A stretch of 64,000 nucleotides of DNA from NCBI GenBank assembly GCA_018666235.1, contig JABJAB010000105.1:1-64000 (forward strand). The letters run 5' to 3'. This document shows, one piece after another, positions 23,571-32,056 of this stretch. Below the pieces are notes generated by a model, which was not told where the DNA came from, did no database searches, and was given only the letters and a program-made list of their open reading frames with translations. The position numbers were made by a program, and so were the translations under genes. Positions within the stretch are counted from its first letter, which is position 1. Every line of letters begins with the position of its first letter. Source of the stretch: Ilumatobacter sp. GTDB lineage: Bacteria; Actinomycetota; Acidimicrobiia; Acidimicrobiales; Ilumatobacteraceae.

Positions 23571-24836
23571 TCACCGGCCGGGCCAGGGCCGCCAGCGAGG
23601 GAGTAGCGGGTTGATGGTGCGAGTGCGGATCATGCCGGCCCACACACCCCAGCCGTAGGCGACATCGGTCGTGGTGGTCGAGGGACTGGCCGCGATCGAC
23701 GCAAGCGCGGCCCACCTGAAGCGTCGTGAGCACAGACTCCCGACGACCACAATCGGCCACCACACCCGTCGGATCGCAGCAGCGAACTGTTGACCGGCGC
23801 GGAGATGGCCAGTCATTGCCAACCTGAACGAGCGAGCTGCCGGCACCCCGGGAAGTTTCGGCGCCAGGCGGAGCGCAGTGCTGACAGCAAGACCGCACGC
23901 GATTGCGGGATGTCCGCCGAGCGCTGCGACCCAGACTCCGGCAGTCCAGCCGTTGCTGTGTACCGGTGACAGCTGTCCTGGGTGACGAAGGGCCAGCGGT
24001 GCTGCTGACGATCCGTATCCGGCGTGTTGCCGAATGCGGGCGATCAGCGTGCGTCGCGGATCGTGCCAGACCGCCGATGATGGTTCATACCTGCATCGCC
24101 ATCCGGCTTGATCGAGCCGCCAGACCAGGTCGACGTCCTCGCCGAACCGCAATTGTTCGTCGAATCCACCGACGGCATCGAAGGCGGCGGTTCGTACGAC
24201 GAGCGCGGCGGCGGGAACATAGCTGACCCGAGTGCCGCTCCGAATTCGTGCGGGCTGATCACCGAGGTCGAGCGGCGACCCGACTTCGCCGGTCACGCGC
24301 GGAGCCACCAGGCCAACATTCGGGTCGTCAAAGTGGGGGAGCAGCGCGTCAAGCCACGAGCCGATGCCGACGTCATCGAGGAGATCGACGTCGGCATCGA
24401 CGAAGGCAATGAGTTCGGTGTCGACGAGTGGTCGCGCTGCGTTGCGCGCTGCTGCCGGGCCGCGGTTCAGGTCGAGGCGGACCTGTGCCCCCGCAAGCGG
24501 CGGCTCAGAGCCGTCGTCGACCACGATTCGTCCGTCCACGGTCGCCACACCTCCGAGTTGCGGGGTGACGACTGTGACGTCGTCCATGGACAGCGTCGAC
24601 GGTTGCTCCGGGACTGGATGGATCGATCCGGTCTCGAGGAGGCGATCGACGAGCGGTGATGCCGCAACGGGTTCATCGCGCTCGATGGCATCGAGGACGC
24701 GCCCGCCGGCCACGGTCGCGCGGAACACCGTCAGCGGCGAGCCGGCCAGCACGACGTTCCCAAAACGCTCCCATGACCGATCGCGAACGTAACGGCGTGT
24801 GAGCCCCCCGGCCGACGCGGTCGTGGCGGAGACCAT
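23571..24836 (-). CDS. mftF: Mycofactocin-type glycosyltransferase (MftF-like)
   Basis: This 421-residue family 2 glycosyltransferase has an N-terminal PqqD-like segment ('NVVLAGSPLTVFRATVAGG'), 'VVTPQLGG', 'IVVDDGSEPP', 'NRGPAAARNAA', the metal-binding 'IAFVDADVDL', the acceptor region 'FGEDVDLVWRLDQAGWRCRY', and the C-terminal 'YGWGVWAGMIRTRTINPLLP'. This order is that of MftF, which adds beta-1,4-glucans to the mycofactocin cofactor. The stretch between the first strand and VDDGS is about 15 residues shorter than I expect. ATG 24836 lies 7 bases after the MftE-like stop. mftA, B, C and D were not found here. Confidence 0.82.
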   Translation of the reverse strand: MVSATTASAGGLTRRYVRDRSWERFGNVVLAGSPLTVFRATVAGGRVLDAIERDEPVAASPLVDRLLETGSIHPVPEQPSTLSMDDVTVVTPQLGGVATVDGRIVVDDGSEPPLAGAQVRLDLNRGPAAARNAARPLVDTELIAFVDADVDLLDDVGIGSWLDALLPHFDDPNVGLVAPRVTGEVGSPLDLGDQPARIRSGTRVSYVPAAALVVRTAAFDAVGGFDEQLRFGEDVDLVWRLDQAGWRCRYEPSSAVWHDPRRTLIARIRQHAGYGSSAAPLALRHPGQLSPVHSNGWTAGVWVAALGGHPAIACGLAVSTALRLAPKLPGVPAARSFRLAMTGHLRAGQQFAAAIRRVWWPIVVVGSLCSRRFRWAALASIAASPSTTTTDVAYGWGVWAGMIRTRTINPLLPRWRPWPGR

Positions 24837-24843
24837 CACAGCC

Positions 24844-25572
24844 TCACCCGATTGGGGTGGGATCGATCGGTCGCCAGGCTTCGATGGCATGCACCAGGTC
24901 GTTGACGAAGGTGGTGATGAACTGGTCGCCCTCGCCGCCGGATGCTCCGGTCGGATCTCCGAGCACCCCGCTCGCGCTGACCGCTTGGACCCCGACGCGT
25001 TGGAGCTCTTCGATGTCAGCGTCGATTCCAGGCTCGGCCAGTTCCAGTCGGACGAGACCGGGGTCGATAGCGAGCATGAGGGACGTTTCGATACGGCCCG
25101 CGTGGAGGTCCTTGGCGCCGCCGTCGGCGCGCTGCGGCCACTTCGGCGACCACGACAACACATGGCGACCCTCGTGACGAAGTGTGCTCACGGCAGCGGT
25201 GAGGGCACTCGCGTTTCCGCCGTGGCCATTGACGAACACGACGCCAGCGGCCCAATCAGCGCTCCGCCCAAGTTCGAGAATCACGTCGTGCATCACCGCG
25301 GTCCCGATCGAGAGCGTTCCAGGAAAGCCGGCGTGTTCGCCCGATGCGGTGACGGTCAGCGTGGGGCCGACCATGAGGCCGTCGGTGAGATGCATCGCAC
25401 GCGCGACGATCTCCTCGGCAATCAACGTGTCGGTCGACATCGGGAGATGCGGGCCGTGCTGCTCGGTCGACCCGATGGGGATGAGGACCAACGGAGCTCG
25501 AGTGCCGTCTTCAGCGATCGGGTCATTGAGGAGCGTCTGCACATCACTCCACGTTGCGTCGCCCAATCGCAT
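24844..25572 (-). CDS. mftE: Creatininase-family peptidase of the mycofactocin system (MftE-like)
   Basis: This 242-residue metalloenzyme has creatininase-fold ligands in 'IPIGSTEQHGPHLPMSTD' (Glu, His, Asp), 'GVVFVNGHGGNASALTAAV' and 'DLHAGRIETSLMLAID'. In the mycofactocin pathway MftE removes the C-terminal Val-Tyr-derived piece from the modified MftA peptide. Assignment rests on the motifs plus the immediately following MftF-like gene. A general creatininase amidohydrolase is the alternative. It is 57 bp downstream of the etfB-like gene. Confidence 0.8.
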   Translation of the reverse strand: MRLGDATWSDVQTLLNDPIAEDGTRAPLVLIPIGSTEQHGPHLPMSTDTLIAEEIVARAMHLTDGLMVGPTLTVTASGEHAGFPGTLSIGTAVMHDVILELGRSADWAAGVVFVNGHGGNASALTAAVSTLRHEGRHVLSWSPKWPQRADGGAKDLHAGRIETSLMLAIDPGLVRLELAEPGIDADIEELQRVGVQAVSASGVLGDPTGASGGEGDQFITTFVNDLVHAIEAWRPIDPTPIG

Positions 25573-25628
25573 CGGACCATCATGCCGCCAAGGGGTCCCA
25601 ACCGCGCGAACGGCGATCGGGAGTCACC

Positions 25629-26423
25629 TCAATCGGTTGGCTGTTCTCCGAGGTAGCCCCACTCGTCGAGTTGTTCGATCACCAGCGCGGCGGCGTCGCT
25701 TGGTTCAAGCGTCACTGTCTCGGCGTGCGTCTGTTCGGCTGCTCCGATGTCCAGAATGTCGCGTACGCGGGCCAGGGTTCCACCCGCCGGAGCGGGGAGT
25801 TGGCGTGCGCGAGGACGGTAGGCCGTGATCTGAGCCATGTCCTCGGCAGCGGCGGGGCCTGGCGACACCCTGATCTCAGCAGTCTTGGCGCGTAGCGCCG
25901 CGGCGAGCGGAGCACGGCGCAGCCGGGCAACCGATCCCTCGACGGAGAGCACAGCCGGCGTTGGTACATCGAGAACCTCGCGGCGGCCACCGTCGAGTCG
26001 TCGAATGACACGCAGGGGTGAACTCGAGGGGTCGATGTGCACCAGTCCCAACGCCTGTGCTGCGCCGAGGTGCGCCGCGAGGTACGCGGGAACGGAACCG
26101 GTGCCGCGGTCGAGTGAGTAGTCGCCGCACACGACGAGGTCGGCATCGTGGGCCAACGCAGCGATGGCATGAGCAACGTCGTTGCTTGCGGCGGTGGTCG
26201 CATTGATTCGCACGGCGTGGTGCGCGCCAGCGGCGAGCGCATCGCGCAGCACGGTGTCAGCTTCTGCCGGACCGACGCACACAACGGTCACGTCGTCGGT
26301 GCCGGCAAGTTGCAGGCCGACCTCGAGCGCCGCCTCATCGGCTGGGGACACCCCGGACCAACGTGGATCGACGTCGCCACCATCGACCGAGACCCATTTC
26401 CAACAGACGGTGACGCGACTCAC
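25629..26423 (-). CDS. Electron transfer flavoprotein beta subunit-like protein (EtfB/FixA)
   Basis: This 264-residue protein has an alpha/beta ETF fold: 'SPADEAALEVGLQLAGTDDV', 'VTVVCVGPAEADTVLRDALA', 'LVVCGDYSLDRGTGSVPAYL'. The usual EtfB nucleotide loop (D-G-D-T-G-Q-V) appears as 'DRGTGSVPAY'. The start is the GTG at 26423, overlapping the ferredoxin stop (GTGA). With the EtfA-like protein it should form a heterodimeric FAD carrier passing electrons to the FixC/FixX pair. It is divergent from housekeeping EtfB and probably dedicated to this operon. Confidence 0.83.
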   Translation of the reverse strand: MSRVTVCWKWVSVDGGDVDPRWSGVSPADEAALEVGLQLAGTDDVTVVCVGPAEADTVLRDALAAGAHHAVRINATTAASNDVAHAIAALAHDADLVVCGDYSLDRGTGSVPAYLAAHLGAAQALGLVHIDPSSSPLRVIRRLDGGRREVLDVPTPAVLSVEGSVARLRRAPLAAALRAKTAEIRVSPGPAAAEDMAQITAYRPRARQLPAPAGGTLARVRDILDIGAAEQTHAETVTLEPSDAAALVIEQLDEWGYLGEQPTD

Positions 26424-26767
26424 GACCGTTTGAACACGACGCCGTGGCCACCTTCGGGATAGCTCCACGAGATGGCGCCCTCCTTGTTGCACACCAGATA
26501 ACACGTGCCACATTCGAAGCATTGTTCGTAGTTGAACAGGATGCCGCCGTCGCTCGTCGGGACGAACAACTTGGCCGGGCAGGCAACGATGCACTCGCGG
26601 CTGGGACAGTCACGACACACGGTGTCGTCGACAACGATGTGCGCCCGCTCATGGACGTCGAAGCGCGTCGATCCAATGAGGTCTTCGAACGAGCGGGTCG
26701 GCCACTGCTCGGTTTCCTTGGTTCCGGCGGCCGCAATGCTGGCCCAGCGGTCACTGATCTTGCTCAT
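26420..26767 (-). CDS. FixX-like ferredoxin
   Basis: This 115-residue protein has eight cysteines in two groups: C51, C54, C59, C63 ('CRDCPSRECIVACP') and C83, C86, C89, C93 ('CFECGTCYLVC'). FixX proteins carry this arrangement beside the FixC flavoprotein, so one or two [4Fe-4S] clusters are expected. Its ATG overlaps the FixC-like stop (26764-26767), and its stop overlaps the EtfB-like start. It would relay electrons between the ETF and the FixC-like quinone oxidoreductase. Confidence 0.87.
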   Translation of the reverse strand: MSKISDRWASIAAAGTKETEQWPTRSFEDLIGSTRFDVHERAHIVVDDTVCRDCPSRECIVACPAKLFVPTSDGGILFNYEQCFECGTCYLVCNKEGAISWSYPEGGHGVVFKRS

Positions 26768-28068
26768 CCGAACGTCCTCAATCCCTCAAGTGTGTCTCTG
26801 ACGACATGGCGCACCTTCAACCCGGCGCGCTTGCGTTCCTGATTGAGCACCCGGATCAGGCCCGGCTTCGGCGTCGGGTTGTCGACGCGGAACATACGCT
26901 CGACCGAGTTGGCGATCATCTGCGGATACAGATGCTGCACCCGGTCCGACAGCACGATCTCAGGCGCCCGGTGCAGACGTTTGTGGTCGCGCAAGACGAA
27001 TGTGTCGTTGAGCCGGCGCTCATATCCGGCTAAGCCTTTGGCAGAAGCGTCGCCGGATGCGAGCGCCTCCACGGCCGCCTCGCCGGCGTAAATGCCGCTT
27101 GCCATGGCGAAGTTCACGCCCTCCAGCCACAGGCCGGCGGCCAGGCACATCGCGGCTGCATCTCCGGCGATGAGGATGCCGTCGCCAGTCATCTGCGGCA
27201 TCATCGACAAGCCAGCCTCGGGGATCACGTGCGCTGAATACTCCTGCACCTCGCCACCTTCGACGAGTGGGGCGATGCCGGGGTGTTGCTTGAACCGCTC
27301 GATGATCTCTTCGGGACGCAACTCCTGGGCTGCGAGTTTGGGCAGCTTGAGGACACACCCCACGGCGAGCGTGTCGAGATTGGTATAGACGAAGCCGCCA
27401 CCGTTGACCCCGGATGTGCCACCGAGCACTTCGATGTCCATCCCGTCGCGGCCACGGACGCCGAAGCGCTCGTCGATGACTTCCTTGGGAAGTGCGATGG
27501 TCTCTTTGACGCCGACGGTGTAGTTCGCCGCGTCGACCTCGCCGTACATCCCCGCCTCCTTGGCGAGGAAGCTGTTGACGCCGTCGCAGGCGATGACGAC
27601 CCTGGCACGCAAGTCGCCGTCAGGACGGTCGGTGGTGACACCAACGACCTGGCCGTTCTCGCGCAGCAGACCGGTGGCGGTCGTGGAACAGACAAGGGTC
27701 GCGCCGTCGGCCTCGGCCTTGCTGGCGAGCCAATGGTCCCAATCGGGCCGGAATGCCGTGGCACCGTTGTAGGGAGCGCTGCCCCATTTTTGGCTCCGGA
27801 AGTCGACACTGACCGCCTGGTCGTCGGTCAAGACCATCGTGGAGCGGCGAGTGATCCAGCGCTGCACCGGTGCTTCTTCCCACCATTGCGGGTGCAGCTG
27901 GTCGAGGATGCGGGGATAGACCACGCCGCCATACATGTTCTTTGAACCGGGGAACGGGCCGCGTTCGAGCAGGATGACCGAGTGGCCGGCCCGTGCGAGC
28001 ACCGTGGCGGCCGTGGCGCCGGCTGGGCCAGCGCCGACCACGACGACGTCGACGTCAAACTCGGTCAT
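26764..28068 (-). CDS. FixC-like FAD-dependent oxidoreductase (ETF:quinone oxidoreductase family)
   Basis: This 434-residue flavoprotein has the dinucleotide-binding 'VVVVGAGPAGATAATVLARA', 'GSKNMYGGVVYPRIL', typical of FixC, and the FAD-pyrophosphate site 'GILIAGDAAAMCLAAGLWLEG'. Members accept electrons from an ETF and reduce quinone at the membrane. It is embedded in a four-gene overlapping set (EtfA, FixC, FixX, EtfB). In mycobacteria and relatives similar sets are thought to reoxidise mycofactocin-dependent dehydrogenases; that link is an inference here from the adjacent mftE/mftF-like genes. Confidence 0.88.
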   Translation of the reverse strand: MTEFDVDVVVVGAGPAGATAATVLARAGHSVILLERGPFPGSKNMYGGVVYPRILDQLHPQWWEEAPVQRWITRRSTMVLTDDQAVSVDFRSQKWGSAPYNGATAFRPDWDHWLASKAEADGATLVCSTTATGLLRENGQVVGVTTDRPDGDLRARVVIACDGVNSFLAKEAGMYGEVDAANYTVGVKETIALPKEVIDERFGVRGRDGMDIEVLGGTSGVNGGGFVYTNLDTLAVGCVLKLPKLAAQELRPEEIIERFKQHPGIAPLVEGGEVQEYSAHVIPEAGLSMMPQMTGDGILIAGDAAAMCLAAGLWLEGVNFAMASGIYAGEAAVEALASGDASAKGLAGYERRLNDTFVLRDHKRLHRAPEIVLSDRVQHLYPQMIANSVERMFRVDNPTPKPGLIRVLNQERKRAGLKVRHVVRDTLEGLRTFG

Positions 28069-29015
28069 GCGGGGGTCTCCGCCGTGTTGGCTGAGCGTTC
28101 GGCGAGCAGACGGGTCAACGCTGCAAGCGTTGCATTCGCGTCGCTCACGATGGCGAGGTCACTCATGTGCATCATGGGGCAGTGGGGGTCGGTGTTGACG
28201 CTGATGATGTGGTCGGGGCTGCCGAGTCCGGCGGTGTGCTGAACCGCCCCGCTGACTCCAAAGGAGAGGTACAACTTCGGATCGACCACGACGCCGGTGG
28301 TGCCGATCTGCTTGTCATGATGCACCCACGATCGATCCGTGATGACCCGGGTGGCTCCCATGGTCGCACCGATGTCGGCAGCGAATGCTGCGAGCTGAGC
28401 AAACCGTTCCTCGCTGTCAAGTCCTGCGCCGCCACCGACGATGCGGTGTGCCTCGGACAGGTCCATCGTGCGGACGTCAGGAGGCAAGATTTCCACGACG
28501 GTCGCATCATGGCCGGACACCGCCTCGTGATCGACGCGTACGCGCCGGACTTCGGGGTGGCCGTCAAACGACGCTGCTCCGCGAATACCCGGCTGGAGCG
28601 TGGCGACGAAGGCGCCACTGGGCCGAAGTTCGTGGAGCTCGCGGCCGCCGGAGCGAGCCACGAATACCGAGTCATGAGCGAGCGCGGTAGCGCCGGCGTA
28701 CAGCGGTCGGCTGAGGCGAAGCGCAAGTGCTGGTGCAAGGTCGCGACCATCGGGGCAGTGGGGAAGCACAACCTGGTCGGTCGAGCCGGGCAGAACGACG
28801 TCGTCGGCTGAGTTGATGAGAGCTGCAAGGTGGCGCGCCCAGCGCGCGATCTCCACATCGCCCAGGTCGACGAGTGTGACCGTTCGAGCTCGATCAGTCA
28901 GGTCGATGTCATCGACGCCTGAACCAACCAGGACGACATTGCCATCGCATTCAGCAATGGCGTCGTCGGTGCCAGCTGGCAGAACGCTCTCTCGAACCGG
29001 CACCACTGCGATCAT
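28065..29015 (-). CDS. Electron transfer flavoprotein alpha subunit-like protein (EtfA/FixB)
   Basis: This 316-residue protein has a C-terminal FAD domain containing 'IGTTGVVVDPKLYLSFGVSG', 'AVQHTAGLGSPDHIISVN' and 'TDPHCPMMHMSDLAIVSD'. These correspond to the EtfA signature ('GQTG..V.P.LY.A.GISGA.QH..G', '..IVAIN.D..API...AD'). The Gln of GQTG is Thr here. The N-terminal alpha/beta domain (residues 1-190) is poorly conserved. It is the first gene of the operon and overlaps the FixC-like gene by ATGA (28065-28068). A promoter was not recognised. Confidence 0.87.
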   Translation of the reverse strand: MIAVVPVRESVLPAGTDDAIAECDGNVVLVGSGVDDIDLTDRARTVTLVDLGDVEIARWARHLAALINSADDVVLPGSTDQVVLPHCPDGRDLAPALALRLSRPLYAGATALAHDSVFVARSGGRELHELRPSGAFVATLQPGIRGAASFDGHPEVRRVRVDHEAVSGHDATVVEILPPDVRTMDLSEAHRIVGGGAGLDSEERFAQLAAFAADIGATMGATRVITDRSWVHHDKQIGTTGVVVDPKLYLSFGVSGAVQHTAGLGSPDHIISVNTDPHCPMMHMSDLAIVSDANATLAALTRLLAERSANTAETPA

Positions 29016-29089
29016 CGATCGTCAGCGTACGGGGCGTCACGTCGTCGCTCGCAACCGTTCGCCGACTGCGTCGCAAACTCTCGGTGTTT

Positions 29090-29512
29090 TCAGCTCAGCA
29101 TCGAGGGTTCGAGCTGATGGACCCGCTTCGCAGTGGCGACGAGGAGCTTGCGTGTGATGGCGGGACTCTGATCGAGCAGTTGCTCGAACTCGCGACGGTT
29201 GAGCACTTCGACCGTCATCGCGGTTTCGGCCTGCACCGTGGCGGTTCGTGACCGGTTGGCGAGCAGCGCCACTTCGCCCAGCACGGCACCCTTGCCGACC
29301 GATGCAATCAACTTCCCGTCGCGCCAGACCGATGCGGTCCCTTCGACGATGATGAAGGCTTCGCGACCGGCGGTGCCCTCCTTGATGACTTCCTTGCCGG
29401 CTTTGATGTCGATCGGTGTCATCAATCGATCAATCGCGGCAAGTTCCTTCTTCGAGAGCCCGGCGAAGAGTTCGATTGAGGCGAGGGCAGCAATGGTTGT
29501 GTTCGTCGTCAT
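29090..29512 (-). CDS. Single-domain cyclic-nucleotide-binding protein
   Basis: This 140-residue protein is a lone cNMP-binding barrel: 'ELFAGLSKKELAAIDRLM', 'GREAFIIVEGTASVWRDGKL', and the phosphate-binding cassette 'VLGEVALLANRSRTATVQAE'. It ends with a helix and has no HTH or catalytic domain. Such proteins are frequent in actinobacteria and probably act as cAMP sensors bound to partners. ATG 29512 ('MTTNTTIAAL') was chosen over an ATG six codons upstream. It lies between the DedA gene and the ETF operon on the same strand. Confidence 0.8.
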   Translation of the reverse strand: MTTNTTIAALASIELFAGLSKKELAAIDRLMTPIDIKAGKEVIKEGTAGREAFIIVEGTASVWRDGKLIASVGKGAVLGEVALLANRSRTATVQAETAMTVEVLNRREFEQLLDQSPAITRKLLVATAKRVHQLEPSMLS

Positions 29513-29560
29513 ATCCCTAGTGTGCACCATAGAGACACGTCGCCTGGCACCGCGCCGGCT

Positions 29561-30184
29561 TCAGGCCGCTGCGGTCTTGCGACGGTCGCGTTGCCAGCGG
29601 ACCAGTTCGACAATGCCCGTGATCGACAGCGCCGTAACGAACGCCAGGATGAAGGCAAGCGTGTGATTGTCTTCGAATTGCTTCCCGAACACGAAGCCGA
29701 GGATGGCGGCATACGACGCCCAGATCGTGACAGCGATGGCGATCCAGAACATGAACCAACGGCGTGGCTGCTGCGTGACGCCCGAAGACACGGTCAGCAC
29801 GGTGCGGCCGCCAGGGATGAATCGTGCGGTAATCAAGAGCAGGCCACCGCGTTTGCGGATCTGGTGCGCGGCCCCATCCAGCCGCGCCCGTCGCTCTGGC
29901 TTTCTGTCTGCCCACCGGTTGACCAGGCCCTCAAAATTGCTCCCGATCGCATAGGCGAGATTGTCGCCCACGAACGCTCCGGTCGCACCGGCGATGATGA
30001 CGAGCAAGAGACTTTGGTCGCCGGCACCGGCGGCCACGCCGCCCAGGATCACTGTGGTCTCGCCAGGAACGATCGGAAGGATCGAGTCGAGGAGCGCGAC
30101 CGCAAAGATGACCAGCAGGAACCACCAGTTGCCTGAGAAGTCTTTGAGTTGATCGGTGAAATCGGTGATGACGTTCGCCAGCAT
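29561..30184 (-). CDS. DedA-family membrane protein
   Basis: This 207-residue protein has the SNARE-associated (VTT/DedA) fold: 'LDSILPIVPGETTVILGGVA', 'GATGAFVGDNLAYAIGSNFE', the re-entrant 'ITARFIPGGRTVLTVSSG', then two further helices and a basic tail. DedA proteins act in membrane homeostasis, recycling lipid carriers such as undecaprenyl phosphate; which of these applies is not known. ATG 30184 ('MLANVITDF') gives the usual length. It lies 43 bp downstream of the alpha-glucosidase. Confidence 0.87.
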   Translation of the reverse strand: MLANVITDFTDQLKDFSGNWWFLLVIFAVALLDSILPIVPGETTVILGGVAAGAGDQSLLLVIIAGATGAFVGDNLAYAIGSNFEGLVNRWADRKPERRARLDGAAHQIRKRGGLLLITARFIPGGRTVLTVSSGVTQQPRRWFMFWIAIAVTIWASYAAILGFVFGKQFEDNHTLAFILAFVTALSITGIVELVRWQRDRRKTAAA

Positions 30185-30227
30185 GTGCGACGAAACGTTA
30201 GCGGTCAGGTGTGGAGGACAAGACGTG

Positions 30228-31952
30228 TCAGCTGGCGAACCACACCGTGGAGTTCGCGGGAATGACGCCGGGTGTGTGCATTTCGTTCGGCTCGCTGGAG
30301 AACACCGGTCGCGCAATCGAGAGTTCGGGGTGTTCGAGGTCGACTGCCACGGGCTGCATCGTCGCGTTGACGACGATGACGAGGCCACCTCGCCGAACGC
30401 CGACGAGGTCGTGGCCGAGGTCGAGGACCTCGGCGCGGAGCGGCTGAACAATTGCGAATTCCGCTCGAGCATCCGAAGCTGTCCGATACAACTCGAGCAT
30501 CGACGTGTCGTCGTCCTCTGCCGTTGCCAGCGCGTAGGCGCCCCAACCAGCAGGTTGTGGCAGCCACGGCTCGCCGACCGAGCCGTCAGCAGCGGGCTTC
30601 GAGAACCCGAACGACGTCGACACATCGGTGTTCCACGGCAGTGGAATGCGACATCCATCGCGGCCGACCTCTGCACCGTCCGTGAGGTGGAAGATTGGGT
30701 CCTCGCGGTAGTCGGCGGGGATGTCGAGGACCTCGGGCAGGCCCAACTCTTCGCCTTGATACAGGTAGAGACTTCCGGGCAACGCAAAGATCAGGGCAGT
30801 CATCGCACGCGAGCGGCGGGCGCCGAGCTCGAGGTCGATCGCTGCGCCAGACAACGCCAGATTGTTGTTGGTCCACGACTCGGGCAGGTGGGCGTCGGCC
30901 TTACCGAGCCGAGTAACGATGCGTTGAATGTCATGGTTGTTCAGCGTCCAGGCCGGCGCGACGCCGGTGCTGTTCAGAATCTCGAACGGATCGCGCAGGG
31001 CGAGCTCGATCGAACCCTTTTCCCAGGGAGACAGCATCAGGTCGAACGAGAACATTTGGTGGAACTGGTCGGGTTGGGTGAACTCCTTGACCAATTCGGG
31101 GCGGCGCACGGCGTAGGCCTCGGCGACCATCATCAGGTCGCGCCCGGGATGGCGAAGCTCGTAACTCTCGAGTGTCGATCGAAATTCGCGCCAGACGTCG
31201 TGGCCCTCGGGCCGGAACACGGTGTACGGGTTGACCCAGGTGATGTCGAGTATTCCCACGTCTGCGCCGACCGGAGGCTGATCGGGCAAGTCCGGGTGCT
31301 TTCCGGTCGGTGCGACGGCATCGACGCGGAAGCCGGCCACGCCGCGGTCGAACCAGAACTCGAAGATGTCGGCGAAATGCTGTTTGACGTCAACGTGGGT
31401 GTGATCGAAGTCGGGCTGGTGTGGCGTGAAGGTGCCGAGATACCACTGGCCGTCATCGTCGCGGTCGTTGACGCGAGTCCAGGCCGATCCGCCGAATGCG
31501 GCGCGCCAGTTGTTCGGTGGTTCGTTGCCGTCACCTTTGCCATCGCGGAAATAGAAGCGCGCGCGTTCCGCGCTGCCGGGCTCGGCCAACAGTGCTGCCT
31601 GGAACCACTCGTGTTCGTTGCTGCAGTGGCTGGGCACCAGGTCCATCAGGATCTTGATGTTGTGCTGTTCGGCATCTGCGAGCAGCGCGTCGAAGTCGGC
31701 GAGCGTGCCATATTCGTCGTGGATGCCGAAGTAGTCGGCAACGTCGTAGCCGTGGTCCTGTTGTGGGCTCGGGTAGCACGGGTTGAGCCAGATGGCATCG
31801 ATGCCCAGCGAGTCCAGATGATCGAGTCGCGATCTGATGCCCTCGATGTCGCCGATCCCATCGCCCGTTGAGTCCGCGAACGATCGGACATAGACCTGAT
31901 AGATGAGCGCGTCCTGCCACCAGTGGCGCTGCAGGGGTGTGTTGCCAGCCAT
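30228..31952 (-). CDS. Alpha-glucosidase/oligo-1,6-glucosidase (GH13)
   Basis: This is a 574-residue cytosolic glycoside hydrolase of family 13. The TIM barrel contains 'DALIYQVYVRSFADSTGDGI', 'LVPSHCSNEHEWF', nucleophile D211 in 'GVAGFRVDAVA', acid/base E278 in 'MMVAEAY' and transition-state Asp D341 in 'WTLNNHD'. The motifs fit exo-acting alpha-glucosidase or trehalose/sucrose-type enzymes; alpha-1,4 or alpha-1,6 linkage preference is unresolved. ATG 31952 ('MAGNTPLQRHWW') is preferred. A LacI-type operator (31965-31978) sits 12 bp upstream. The GH3 gene precedes it on the same strand, suggesting a sugar-utilisation unit. Confidence 0.9.
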   Translation of the reverse strand: MAGNTPLQRHWWQDALIYQVYVRSFADSTGDGIGDIEGIRSRLDHLDSLGIDAIWLNPCYPSPQQDHGYDVADYFGIHDEYGTLADFDALLADAEQHNIKILMDLVPSHCSNEHEWFQAALLAEPGSAERARFYFRDGKGDGNEPPNNWRAAFGGSAWTRVNDRDDDGQWYLGTFTPHQPDFDHTHVDVKQHFADIFEFWFDRGVAGFRVDAVAPTGKHPDLPDQPPVGADVGILDITWVNPYTVFRPEGHDVWREFRSTLESYELRHPGRDLMMVAEAYAVRRPELVKEFTQPDQFHQMFSFDLMLSPWEKGSIELALRDPFEILNSTGVAPAWTLNNHDIQRIVTRLGKADAHLPESWTNNNLALSGAAIDLELGARRSRAMTALIFALPGSLYLYQGEELGLPEVLDIPADYREDPIFHLTDGAEVGRDGCRIPLPWNTDVSTSFGFSKPAADGSVGEPWLPQPAGWGAYALATAEDDDTSMLELYRTASDARAEFAIVQPLRAEVLDLGHDLVGVRRGGLVIVVNATMQPVAVDLEHPELSIARPVFSSEPNEMHTPGVIPANSTVWFAS

Positions 31953-31964
31953 AGAACGCAACAA

Positions 31965-31978
31965 TGTAAGCGCTTTCA
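31965..31978. promoter_or_regulatory. LacI-family operator
   Basis: TGTAAGCGCTTTCA is a near-perfect palindrome. It differs by one base from the classic LacI/CcpA-type TGAAAGCGCTTTCA. It lies between the GH3 stop and the GH13 alpha-glucosidase ATG at 31952, 12 bp from the latter, a position that would block transcription or early elongation. No LacI-family gene is present in the window. Confidence 0.72.
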
Positions 31979-32056
31979 GCGCGTTTGGGTGCGTCGAAGG
32001 AGGTGAGTTGGTTCAAGTGGTTGTTCGGTCGGGGAACACCGGTGGCAGTGTTCGAT

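Noticed and set aside
22533..29015. Embedded mftA peptide gene in the mftE/mftF operon
   Set aside because: The intergenic gaps (57, 7 and 75 bp) are too short, and no peptide ending in Gly-Val-Tyr was seen.
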